Source: Nannochloris sp. 'desiccata' (Eukaryota; Chlorophyta; Trebouxiophyceae; Chlorellales; Chlorellaceae). Taken from it: a stretch of DNA of 64,000 nt. A program made the translations under genes and the position numbers. The stretch covers positions 2,561,501 through 2,625,500 of the forward strand of contig JAGTXX020000006.1 in NCBI GenBank assembly GCA_019044685.2. The letters are read 5' to 3'. A model generated the notes under the pieces. The model saw only the letters and a list, made by a program, of their open reading frames with translations, was not told where the DNA came from and ran no database searches. Numbering within the stretch: position 1 is the stretch's first letter; each line of letters begins with the position of its first letter. Of this stretch, positions 9,452 through 19,788 are shown in pieces.

Positions 9452-9883
9452 CTGTTTGAAAGAGGAAAATAGAGGGAGAAACGAAGCAGAGGGTGAGTTA
9501 CGATGGATTCAACGTGTGCATGCTGCATGGACCTTGCTGTAATTAGTATTTGATAGGGGTGTGCTTACCTTTAGGAGTTTAAGTGAATGTCTATTGGCGT
9601 TGGTAAGATTATTTACTAAGAAATACTTAACAAAAATAATGCGTAGTGAGGATCAAAATGTGGTCTTCTTCTGTCTGACGAATCTAATGCATTCAACATT
9701 TTCTTTTTTTGCACTGCCAGTGGGATCTGGAGATTGAATCTCAGATTCGAGGCAAAAATTTCAATGCAATAACTCAAGCTTATTTTTTTCTTCAAGTTAT
9801 TCTAACCAATCAAATATATATATCAAATATATATAAATCAATACACTACACTGAGTATGATAAATAACAACATGGATATTAAA
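9452..9883. other. CHRD copy 2 leader and HAD gene 3' flank
   Basis: Holds the inferred 5' UTR intron of CHRD copy 2 (9568-9452). A 13-bp AT-rich tandem duplication lies at 9811-9836 (CAAATATATATAT then CAAATATATATAA). No gene is seen. Confidence 0.5.
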
Positions 9884-11016
9884 TTACAGCGAAAGCCCTC
9901 TCGGTTTTAAAACAAACTCTCCAATCGCCTCAGCCACCCCGTCCTCGTCATTACTTGCCACCATCACATCAGCCGCAGCCCTCGCTGCAGCCCCTGCATT
10001 ACCTACAGCGACACCCAGTCCGCACAACCTCAACATTTCCACATCATTTTCACCATCACCTATGCCCATGCATCTCTCTGGATCTATGCCCAGCCTCTCC
10101 AAGAGCCATTCGACACCCGCTCCTTTTGAGGCCCCGCTAGGAAGAACCTCAAGCATACCAGGTATTGCAGCAGTTAATGCAGCCCTGCCTGAGAAAGTAC
10201 GTTCAGCAGCAGGTCGGATTGCAGTTATCCTCTCTTCTGGTGCCATGAATATGACCTTCATGATAGGCAATACACCTATTTGACTGTGTAATGGTCCTAT
10301 TCCTTCAGGCGTAGGCTCTCCGTAAAAGATCAATCTATCTGTATGTTCATCTCTAGTTTTGCAAACAATACGATCGCCGCAGTACGCAGTTAAGCTTAAG
10401 TTGTGTTCTTCTGCAAAGTCGATAGCTTCTTGTAAAATTTCTTCCTCTAGTAAACGTTGATAGATGATCCCCTCTTCATAGTCTCGTACTAGTAGGCCTT
10501 GAATGAAGATCTGAGGCATGCGAGTATCTAGTCTAGGTAATATTCTGTCTGTCCAAGGACCCAGGGCTTTGCCAGTAGCGACAACGAGGGGTACTCCGGC
10601 GGCTGCGGCAGCGGAGACGGCAAGTTCCACTTTTGAGGTTAATTCTTGCTTTGAGTTGAGAAGTGTGCCATCTACATCTGTGAAAATAAGATCTATTTCT
10701 CGGTTATTAGTGGATAGTGCATTTAGTTTACTACTAGATGGCTGTTGCTGCTGCTGCTGGGCAAGGTGAGGAGCCAGTGGTCGCTGGCGGGGAAATGGAA
10801 AATGAGTTGGGAGATTGATCTGCGGAAAATAGTTAAATGGGCTAGTTTAACTCATAGTCTAGAATCTCAACCAAGCTAAAATTAATGTAATCAACGCTGT
10901 TTCTCTATCAAGACAAAATTTGCAACTAATAATTCGCAACTGTCTGATGGTGGTTGTCTCACATTCAAACAAATGGCAGCATCAAGGCGCCCGACCATCA
11001 CTGATGATGGACTCAT
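9884..11016 (-). CDS. HAD-superfamily Cof-type phosphatase
   Basis: Two exons, 11016-10963 and 10819-9884, join in phase 0 to 329 residues. HAD motif I is FTDVDGTLLNSK, motif II is LVVATGKALG, the motif III Lys is in PSGASKGAGVEW, and motif IV is GIGDGENDVEML followed by GVAVGNA. This layout with a large cap between motifs II and III is typical of the Cof/YbiV-like class IIB hydrolases, which dephosphorylate sugar phosphates or related small molecules; the substrate cannot be told. Exon 1 is short (MSPSSVMVGRLDAAICLN) and was chosen because its donor GTGAGA and phase fit and motif I has no in-frame ATG before it. A Gln run precedes motif I. The gene is head-to-head with the SBP gene, 266 bp apart. 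Confidence 0.85.
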
Positions 11017-11282
11017 AATTTTTGAACGAGCTTTAAAATGCAGAGCGCAGACAATGTGTCAAACTGTAAATTGAGCTTTCACATTTGATGATTTAAAAAT
11101 GATGCGAGCTCGAGTCAGACGCGTGTTCAAGAAGTTGCGCTGTGCTGGCTAATATTCTGGAATAAACAACAAAAACGAACCTCCATTACCACAAACCCAT
11201 CTCTAATAACCCAGTAGAGACAACTTGAAACGCCTTAGAGTATCATCTGCCTTACCAATTTTAAATTTAAACCTGCAACAAC

Positions 11283-12096
11283 ATGAGTTCTTCGAATGAT
11301 GTTGTGCTGCCCCAAGCAGCTCAAAGCTCGGTAAGTATGAGACAGTTCCAGGCATTTCATACACAGGTTCAATAGCACACTTCCCAAGGCAAGGGCAGTG
11401 CTTCCAAGATGGACAAGACCCTCCATCCGCATCTTAGCCATGCCCTTCCTTTGACCGTTCCCTTTCTCCTACTATTTTCTCCCCCTCTCACATAAATCAC
11501 CTTATTTACCATATTGTCATGTCCTTCATCTTAATCCGTTCGCCTTCTCTCCTTGTTTACTCTGTTTTCCAGGACTCTCAACAAAGCTCCAAAGCGTCCC
11601 GTGGGCCCCGACCCCGTTTGTTTCTTAAAGATCGTTGCCAAGCTGACAACTGCTCTACGGCCGACCTCTCCAAGCTTCGATTTTATAACCGCAGAAATCA
11701 CATCTGCTTGAACCATCAAAAGGTAGATCAATACTCTCGCCGCGGTCAGATTGTAAGATTCTGCCAACGCTGTGCTGTGGGACACCCTTTGGAAGATTTT
11801 GATGGAGGTAAACGCTCGTGCCGGCACAAACTTGAAAAATTTAACTCCCGTCGCCGCAAAAGCATAAGTACACCTGCCATCAACAAGAAAAACCAAGGTT
11901 CTCCATCTAGCTCCCTTCTTTCTGAAGGTCTCAGCGGTTTACGCTCCGAGCTGCATGATCTAGATAATATCGACCTGGGCTTCGACATAGGAGAGTTACT
12001 GCCTGTAAATGAAGAATTCAATCTGGATTTGTTGTTGGCAGATGCTGCCCCACCTGCTCTACCAGCAGCAGCAGCAATAGGAGCCTTGGCAGCTGC

Positions 12097-12129
<33 letters not shown>

Positions 12130-12712
12130 TGCAGCTGTCGCTGGGGGGGAGGCGCAGCCTACTGTGAGCGCCGCCAACTCTATCAACTGCAATGAGCGGG
12201 TTTGTTGTAACACCATGGATGCAGAGTGTATGTGTTGTCAGTCATCTGGACAACACCAGCAGGATGATGCCAATGTGGCAACTTCTTCCTCACCTGCCTC
12301 TGCCGCTTCAGCCGACGACGACGTTGATGCCTGTCCTGCGGGATCAGTACCGTCAGTACCAGCAGCAACATCAGATTGTGATGATTCCAACGCCTGCCTT
12401 CCAGGACCCTCTCACAACGGCCTAGTAGCTGAAGATCAAGAAGATGAAGCAGCAGCTGCACCGACGACACCAAACGCTCAGGTCGCTGCCGCTGCTGCCG
12501 CAGCAATGCTCGAGGCAGAATTCGCTGCTCTTCAAGCGACAGATGCTGCTATGTATGCCATGATTGTTCATCAGCAGATTATGCAGGCCAGGTTACTGCT
12601 CGCGACAACAGCGAATGCATTACTACTGCAGAGAGCCAGATCTGCTTCATTGTCAACGTCCCAATTTTCTAGAAAAGAAAGTTTTGGTGAAATAAGCCCG
12701 ATGGTGACGTAA
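11283..12712 (+). CDS. SBP-box (Squamosa promoter-binding-like) transcription factor
   Basis: Two exons, 11283-11330 and 11573-12712, give 395 residues. The SBP DNA-binding domain lies at about residues 38-113. It has the first zinc site (CQADNC...ICLNH), a second site CQRCAVGHPL then SCRHK, and the basic nuclear-localisation stretch KRSCRHKLEKFNSRRRK at its end. SBP proteins bind GTAC-core promoters and are confined to green plants, so this is a strong lineage marker. The rest is low complexity: Ala/Glu repeats (GCC-GAG array at 12095-12130), poly-Ala tracts and acidic stretches that may act in activation. In land plants miR156 targets some members; I did not see a clear site. Confidence 0.93.
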
Positions 12713-13132
12713 TTAACATCAGTGTCTCGTGTTTAGTAGCTTGCTTACCCTCCTATTTGCCTTTGCATTATGGATTTCTCTCTATTTACAATATGAGCCT
12801 GTCCCCTTTTTGCTGCGGGATGCATTTTCATTGTACTTGTATCATTTTTTCAGTGTTTTTATCATGTGTCTTTGTTTCAATGTATATATGTAAATCTCAA
12901 ATAAAAGATACACAACAAAGGCTTCTTTAGTTATCTATTCTACTCTCTACTGGATAGGAGGGATGCTTAAAAGCAGTACTTTTTTTTTGTGGGCTGTGGT
13001 TTAAAAAGGACAAAAGGATATTTATCTCTAAATCATGAAAGGACGTGCAAGTATACAAATAAAATCATTGAACTCATAAGACATTCGTGTTTCTTTTTAA
13101 TAAAATTCTAATCTCTCCCCAAGAATCTCAAA
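12713..13132. other. Convergent 3' region
   Basis: 420 bp between the SBP stop (+) and the end of the SMSDG-repeat gene (-). AT-rich, with AATAAA-like signals (for example near 12900). It is presumed 3' UTR on both strands. Confidence 0.5.
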
Positions 13133-13778
13133 CTAATAGCCACTTGCAGAATATGAGTTATGAAGGCGCCCGGAGTCCGAAAATCCCACGTTTTTAGACG
13201 CTACACGCTGCATTAACGGCAAAGACTGAGGTCCGGCACTGCGATGAGACTGCAAAGGAAAGAAGGAACAGAAGAGATCAATCAAGTATACTATGTTGGT
13301 TAGGACGAAAGATAAAAACAAAGGCCTGAGTTTTTCTTACCTGTGAGCGTTTGAAATTGCGGGGGCCGGCACGAAGACTTGCTGGCATTTCATAATATCC
13401 GTCGCTCATTGAGCTTCCTATCCAAAAGGTATCAGGGTCAGACATGCTCGATAACGCAGGGGCTGTGGTTCTTCTATTTCTTCTTGATCCAGCGGCGTAA
13501 TTGCCCTCCGATAACGAGTTACCAAGAACTTCATGCTCAGTGAGAGAGTTTTGAGCAGAGCGAGCACGCTGTACGCGTGCATCACTTGATTTAGGCCAGG
13601 CTTTGGAGTCGGGAGCACGAGAAGAGGCAGCCTCGTAAAACCCGTCACTCATGGAATTTTGGAGTCCATCGTTAGAAGCAAATGATGCGCGTGCCAGTAG
13701 CATCGTTGCGTTTTCCAAGCTATATGGACTTTGCTTGATCGCCAATAGGGCACGCTGAACAGTAGTAGACAACGCCAT
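13133..13778 (-). CDS. Unknown protein with SMSDG(F/Y)YE repeats
   Basis: Two exons, 13778-13341 and 13249-13133, join in phase 0 to 184 residues. I recognise no known domain. The visible feature is a short repeat: NSMSDGFYEAAS, NSLSEGNYAAGS, SSMSDPDTFW and SSMSDGYYEMPAS, plus a degenerate C-terminal copy (GFSDSGRL...SYSASGY). Repeats are separated by basic, Arg-rich linkers. The N-terminus (MALSTTVQRALLAIKQSPYSL) could be an organelle-targeting amphipathic helix. The start is the first in-frame ATG. The Ser/Asp/Tyr repeats look like possible phosphorylation or docking motifs, but that is a guess. Confidence 0.65.
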
Positions 13779-14102
13779 TACGCGGATTTCGTTTCGGAAA
13801 TGAGGTTTTCGAGATTTACTAAAAGTGGATATGTGGGTAGTATTGGTGGTAAAGCAAGCAAGGAACAAAGTATAGACGAAGTTAAAATTTGCTGATAATA
13901 TATTGTATGCGTGTAGCGGTGTTGCAAGCGGACTTTTGGGAGGATTTAGTTGCTGCGGTTTCGTTTCGGAGCACGTGTTTGACAAAATCTGCTGCTCTTA
14001 GTTTGCAGCAAGTCTAATACTACTTTTTCTCAAAGTTTTACAACCTAGTAAAGCTATACATGGTAAACGTACCCTAAAAAAAACATCAAATTTACACACC
14101 AA
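13779..14102. other. Upstream region of the SMSDG-repeat gene
   Basis: 324 bp between two minus-strand genes. The reading frame stays open upstream of the ATG but without another ATG. No other feature is seen. Confidence 0.45.
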
Positions 14103-15936
14103 TTAAGCCCCCGAAACTCTCCTCTTCAATTCATTTTGTAAATGCCCCAATTCAATCCCAACACCGCCAAGCACATCCGAATTTTCTTGCGCCCTTCTCA
14201 ACAAATACGGCATCACTTCATCGACCCCACCAAAAGGAGTATACTTATATGCACCATACTTATGGGCGCCTAGAGTGAAGGTCAAGTGATCAGCCATGCC
14301 TAGAAGCTGCCCAAAGGTAACACCAGAAGATGGCGGCAACCCTAAAGCCGCCATCCCAGCGACTGTTTGCTCCACAGACTGTTGATTATGTGTCGCTACC
14401 ATAATCTCCGCTCCATTATCACGTACACTAGGCAACAATGCAGCAACAGCAGCATCGTAGGCAGCGTCAGTCTCTTCTTTTGTCTCCCAAATAGGCGAAG
14501 GTAATTTCAGTTCTGTGGCCCGTCGCCGCTCCAGAACCATATATGCCCCTCTCACTAACTTACACCCAAATTTATACCCTTCACGGTTTGCTCGTTCTAT
14601 ATCGACAGTAATTCTATCGTGAACGTCCTTCAAATAACACTGGTAGGTATTATAAATTCTTGGCTCGTCTTTATTATGTTCCCGCTGCAACTGAGCCACT
14701 ACAGCATCAATCGCAGGCTGGAAATACGAATGCTCAGCATCGACGAGTAGTCTCACTCCACTTGAAGCAGCGGCTTCTGCTAAAGTATTCACACGTTTGA
14801 CCATATTATCCAATAATTGCAATTCTTCTTTCGTTAGTGCGGCACGAGAGAATGGACCTTGTTCTCTACACCTAGCCCCAATCTCTGCACCGTCATAGAT
14901 AGTCACACCTTTCGTAAAGGCAACATAATCGACTTTACCATCGCGATCAGTATCTAAATAGTCAAATACTTCGTTCATTCTGGCTTCGTCCGAGTCCACA
15001 AATAGCCGAGAGTAGACTCTTGAAAACTCCTCAGGCTCCAAAAATCCATCTCCATTCTCGTCTAGCTGGCTAAACAGGGACCTGACTGCAAGTAATGCAG
15101 TACTGACACGTTCTAATAACCGTGGCATACCCAGCGCAGTGACTTTGATCGCTGTATACCCAGAACTTGAGTGCTCATCAGGACTGCGAGCGGCATCAAT
15201 TGACAGCAAAAAATTTTCCATGCGTCTATCACAAGCTTCTTCATCTTCATACTTGTAGGTACGACTGATGACGGTATCTATGGGTGGTTGACGACTTGCA
15301 GGACCTTCTTCTGCCTCTACATCGTCTTCTGCAGCGTAATCAAGCACCGCGCCCACACCTGCCTGTCGAAGGCGGCGCAGGGTTGGTTGAATGCCTGCAG
15401 CGTCGGGCCCTGCTACAAATTGCTTGTAGAAGGTGTGTTTGAGGACCCAATTGACGAGGGTTGAACCGAAGATGGATTTCGATTTTGAGAGGATAGTGTC
15501 AGCGTTATTGACGAGCCAAGGAAATTGGCATGCTCTAAAAACAAGAATTGATCTGACAATCTCTGAATTAGTCTTTGCCTGTAGGGAAGAATTGGAAGAA
15601 TATGATAAGAAAAAGGAAATTAGCTGGTATAATAAAAAAGTAAGATCATTAATTATTCTTCTCAGTGGCGGAAGGCTTTTTTGTAATAAATTAGTTTCTT
15701 ACCCTATATGCTTCCCAAGGGCTGTTGAAATCCAAAGAAGAGGGCAAGGGAACGGGTTTCTCTACCGGGGTAATTGGCGGATCTTCTACATGGGCTGGGT
15801 CGACAGCTGTTGCTGTAGAAGTAGAGAAGGCAGCACATTGAGTGGGGAGCGGTAAGCAAGGGCATTGGCGAGAAGTTGTCAGCTTTACAAGCCACTCCTC
15901 ACGGCGAACGAGTTCACGGGCGGCGAACCGTAACAT
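14103..15936 (-). CDS. Proline dehydrogenase with an EF-hand pair, mitochondrial
   Basis: Two exons, 15936-15703 and 15578-14103, give 569 residues. The N-terminus (MLRFAARELVRREEWLVKLTT) is a typical basic amphipathic mitochondrial presequence. The PRODH barrel shows LLVDAEHSYFQPAID, YNTYQCYLK, KLVRGAYM, LLGMADHLTF, YTPFGGVDEVMPYLLRRAQEN and a C-terminal QNELKRR. It oxidises proline to pyrroline-5-carboxylate with FAD, feeding electrons to the respiratory chain. Inserted between the first strands and the rest of the barrel are two canonical EF-hand loops, DENGDGFLEPEE (about 251-262) and DTDRDGKVDYVA (about 287-298), with correct Ca-ligand spacing. EF-hand PRODH forms are known in some eukaryotes; the plant enzymes I know lack them. 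Ca control of activity is inferred. Confidence 0.93.
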
Positions 15937-16375
15937 TTATAGACTGTGGATAAGTGTAAAACGTCTATACCCGCGTCTTCACAAGAATGACAGGTCCAAA
16001 CACGCTGTCTGCCAATCAATTCGACACAAAGTTCAACGACAGAATCTCCTTCGTCACGAAATAATTAACGCACTGGGCCTTGACAACAGTAGTGCCGTTT
16101 TGTGCCCAGCCAAAGTATTATACAATCAACATTCAAATTGCGAGCCAGACGGCAGGCGTGACTATTTTGTCAGACTTGCCAATTCAGTGAACGCGGATGG
16201 TGAGGTTTTTCTTCGTTCAATTTTTAACCTCTTCAGATTCGCTGACAGGAGCTGGTTATGGCCATTAACAATCAAACTACTTTAATAAACGTGCGGTAAG
16301 CGTTGGTGCTACAGCTGCAAATTTAGGTGACAACTGCAAATCTCAATCTCTTTCATTTATATCTAGCATAGCAAA
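15937..16375. other. Divergent promoter region PRODH / V-ATPase c
   Basis: About 440 bp between head-to-head genes. A plus-strand ORF (15842-16285) overlaps the PRODH presequence exon and has no domain. No RNA gene is seen. Confidence 0.5.
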
Positions 16376-17254
16376 ATGTCCACAACAGAAGTAATTTGGA
16401 ATGGGGACCAGGTACGTATAAATAACATATATCTGGCGTTTGCCTTGATGCGACAACCAGGCATCTACACACAAAGCTAATTAAGCATCTCTTGTTCTAT
16501 TTACAGGTGGCTCCCTTTTTCGGATATATGGGCGCAGCTGCTGCGCTTGTCTTTGCTTGTAAGTAGTCGGGATCCTAGATTAATCCACATTTCATTGGTT
16601 TTGATGCTTGTCTCGTTGCTAAACATTTGATGCCCTTGATCAACTATTTTTTGCCTGAACTCAACTGAGTTTCCTTTATGTTTCTAACCCACCTTGTTTA
16701 TGTCCAGGCTTTGGATCTGCATATGGTACCGCAAAGAGTGGAGTAGGCATTGCTGCTATGGGTGTCATGCGCCCTGAACTTGTCATGAAATCTATTGTTC
16801 CTGTTGTCATGGCGGGTATCTTGGGTATCTATGGCCTCATTATTGCCGTTATTATCAGTACAGGAATCAATCAAACTGCCGATAAAGCCTACTATTATTT
16901 CGATGGATATGCCCATCTTGCATCTGGTCTTGCTTGCGGTCTTGCCTCATTAGGTGCAGGTATGGCAATTGGCATTGTCGGTGATGCCGGTGTGCGTGCG
17001 AATGCTCAACAGCCTAAATTGTTTGTTGGTATGATTCTTATTTTGATTTTCGCTGAAGCGTTGGCTCTTTATGGACTGATTGGTAAGTAGATTGAAGTTG
17101 ATTATAGACAGCTCAATGGAAGAACGCCACAACTGACAACTGAAAAATAAAGTTACGGGTATCAACTTGTTTCTAACCCTAGTAATTTTTATTTCTTCCC
17201 CTTGCAGTCGGTATTATTCTGGCATCCAAGGCAGGCACTGCTGCGCCAATGTAA
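16376..17254 (+). CDS. V-type H+-ATPase 16-kDa proteolipid subunit c
   Basis: Four exons, 16376-16411, 16507-16558, 16708-17082 and 17208-17254, join in frame to 169 residues, the usual length. Four hydrophobic helices, [21 protein letters not shown] after helix 1, IISTGIN, and the helix-4 segment [15 protein letters not shown] with the proton-carrying Glu near residue 145 identify it. It forms the rotor ring of the vacuolar ATPase. The first exon is only 36 nt. Highly conserved sequence makes the exon calls secure. Confidence 0.96.
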
Positions 17255-17747
17255 GCTGTCTTGTGCGGGATATAGCTAGCAGAAAAGTAGCTACATAAAT
17301 ATAAAGAAAAATAGGACAGAAGAATATAGCCTTTCTGTTTATGAAGGATGGCTTGCTTTTTGACTTTCTTTTGTATCAAGCTCACGGCGCACTGTGCTAA
17401 GAGTTAATTTGTTTCCTTTATTTTTGTTGAGTGTGAAAGATAAGGTACCATTCAGGAAGCCTATTAGGTTTCTTCAAAATGTGACATATAGAAAGAGAAA
17501 AAGTTAAAGCAAGATTTGAGCGCCAAGAGCAAAAGAGAAATAGGAAGAAGAGTGCAAATGCTGAAGAAGAAGAAAATCTCTGCAGGACGAAAATTCTATA
17601 TTTACGGAATCTTGAAAGAAATATCTGCTGTGCAACAGAGCGGTTTTTCGTTCTGTGACGCTAAAATTTTACCCCAACAACAAAATTGAAATTTTCAAAT
17701 ATGAACAGAAGCTTATAGCAGCTAGATTTTAGAGATCATAAGTCGCT
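17255..17747. other. Intergenic V-ATPase c / IPC synthase
   Basis: 493 bp between co-oriented genes; 3' UTR of the first and promoter of the second. No further gene is seen. Confidence 0.5.
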
Positions 17748-19374
17748 ATGACGTCAATGCTAGCTATTGCTGGCGAACACATCCATGAGATACAGCGGAG
17801 GATTCGATTGGAGTTTAGAATTGAGGTTGGTGCCAACTGACAAAGCGCTGCATGGGATGAGCTCAACAAAGAACATTGTCCACAGCATTCCATAATGACA
17901 TTATTTAGATAGTGAACAGCAATAACCTTGTTTTATAGTTTGGTTACGCCCTTGCTTATTTTCATCTTCTTTATCTATTTATCTTCCTTCAGTTCCCGCT
18001 GCTTCGTGCTCGTTGGAAGCAAGTTTTATTCGGTGCTCTCTTTCAATATGTCCATGGCATGGCCACACAGTTGGCGCATCGTATGCATCAGCCTCAGGAA
18101 GTACCTTTAGGAGATATCGGATTTAAATATCTACCAGTAAGTTCAACATTTTGAATCTTATATTTTTAATTTTAGGACGTCCTTCCTTCGATTTTCATTA
18201 TTTTTGCCCATTTCTCTCCCTTTAAGAAGAAAACGTTTCCACTAAACTCAACTGTATCTCCCCCTCTACTTTACAGGAACTAGGTTTAGAGAACGCTTGG
18301 ATGAGTGAAAGTATATTTTGGTGCCTTTTCATCCCTTTTATACTCTGGTCCTTCTCTCCGTTTGTCACCGCCCGTAAACGTTTCTACACAGCAGTCATCT
18401 ATGCTCGCATCCTAATGGTCTTAACCACCTGTCAACTCTTACGTATTATCTCATTCACAGTCACCCAACTACCTGCGCCAAACTACCATTGCAGAGCAGG
18501 AGAAGAAACTGCAATAAGAGAAATGCCTACGTCATGGTGGGGACACATTTATGTCGACGTAGGCAGGCAAGCAACGCACGGATGTGGTGATTTAATCTTT
18601 TCTTCACATACTACATTCGTCCTTGTAGGCGTTCTTACATTTACCGAGTATGGGGAGACTCTGCTTATTAAATTAATCGCTTGGATTGGTGTTGCCGCCA
18701 TGGGGTTGTGTATAATCGCATCAAGAAAGCATTATTCAGTAGACGTCGTTGTTGCTTGGTATACTGTTCCGTTGGTATTCTATGCGATGCATAGACGCTG
18801 GACTACCAAGAGACCAGTGCAAGATTACTGGCCACATCGTCCCTTGGCTGGCGAAGGCGAAGGAACCGATGCTGGTGCCGCTGCGCATGAAGCGGCAGCT
18901 GCTTTGGATGGGGAGGCAAAGCCGTTGCTTCCTGTCGTCACTTCGCTGCCGTTGCACAGTAGAACGAGCAGCAGAAGTACCACAGATTTACGGTTGCTAG
19001 GTAAACCGCCATTGCCGCCTAAAGAGCCTGCATCACCGCCACCTGGGAGTGGCATTGGGTTTGCATCGGGGCTTGATGGATCTCTCAATGGTGGTGGTGT
19101 GGTTGCAACAGTCGCTGGTGCTCTACGTGGAGCGAGACCACAAAGACGGCAGAGCAGCATTAGCGGTAGCATTAATGGAAGTACCATACCTTTAGAAGTT
19201 GAAATGAGAGATCTAGAAGCTGGGGGAGGGGGTGCTCTTAGCAACGGTATTGGCGGTGGTGGTGGTGGCGGCGGAGGTTCTTCTAGTCAGGACTCTCCAC
19301 CACTGCAAAGGAGTCGTAGAGATTCTTCACCTGGTCCTGTCAATCCAGCAACACCAGAATGCTCTATGATGTAA
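17748..19374 (+). CDS. Inositolphosphorylceramide synthase / sphingomyelin synthase-like (PAP2-like)
   Basis: Three exons, 17748-17825, 17993-18136 and 18277-19374, give 439 residues. It aligns with plant IPC synthase (ERH1 type). It has an N-terminal IRLEFRIEFPLLRARWKQVL segment, FQYVHGMATQLAHRMHQP, GFKYLPELGLEN, then the catalytic motifs GCGDLIFSSHTTF (His185) and ASRKHYSVDVVVAWYT (His226, Asp230). The enzyme moves phosphoinositol from phosphatidylinositol to ceramide in the Golgi. The first intron begins GTTGGT, a weak but GT donor, chosen because the phase and homology fit. A cytosolic tail of about 180 residues, rich in Gly, Ser and Pro with a poly-Gly run near residue 400, extends beyond the family core and carries an acidic/Ser pattern. 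Confidence 0.9.
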
Positions 19375-19788
19375 TATAATTGCAACTATGATAAATACAT
19401 TCAACTCGAAATTCTCAAAAAAAGATATATTTATGCTCTTTTCTCTCCCGCTCTTTTAGATTTATTTTTCCCTGTTGGTCTTACTTCTATTCTGATTTGA
19501 TATTGCATTTGATTGTTATATGCCTCACCATGTAGATAATTCAGCACAAGGCGCAAGTATTATACGGAAAATAGGGAAAGTGAAGTGGCTGAAACTAAAG
19601 CGAAAATCCGCTGGCTGGAAAGCAAAAGAGGAGAATGAGGTAAAAGAAAGGCCGGATATCTTTATTAATTAAAGTTGTATTTATAAAATTGTATTCATAA
19701 AAATAGTGGCGAACGAGACCAGCGAAGTTTTTCCCGCTTGAAATGAAAGAAGAAAAGGGAAAATAAATAAAAATCCATCAATTTCTTT
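19375..19788. other. Convergent 3' region
   Basis: 414 bp between the IPC synthase (+) and callose synthase (-) stops. AT-rich; presumed 3' UTRs. Nothing else is seen. Confidence 0.5.

Noticed and set aside
15842..16285. 147-codon plus-strand ORF between PRODH and V-ATPase c
   Set aside because: It overlaps the PRODH presequence exon on the other strand, has no domain and no splice or promoter support.
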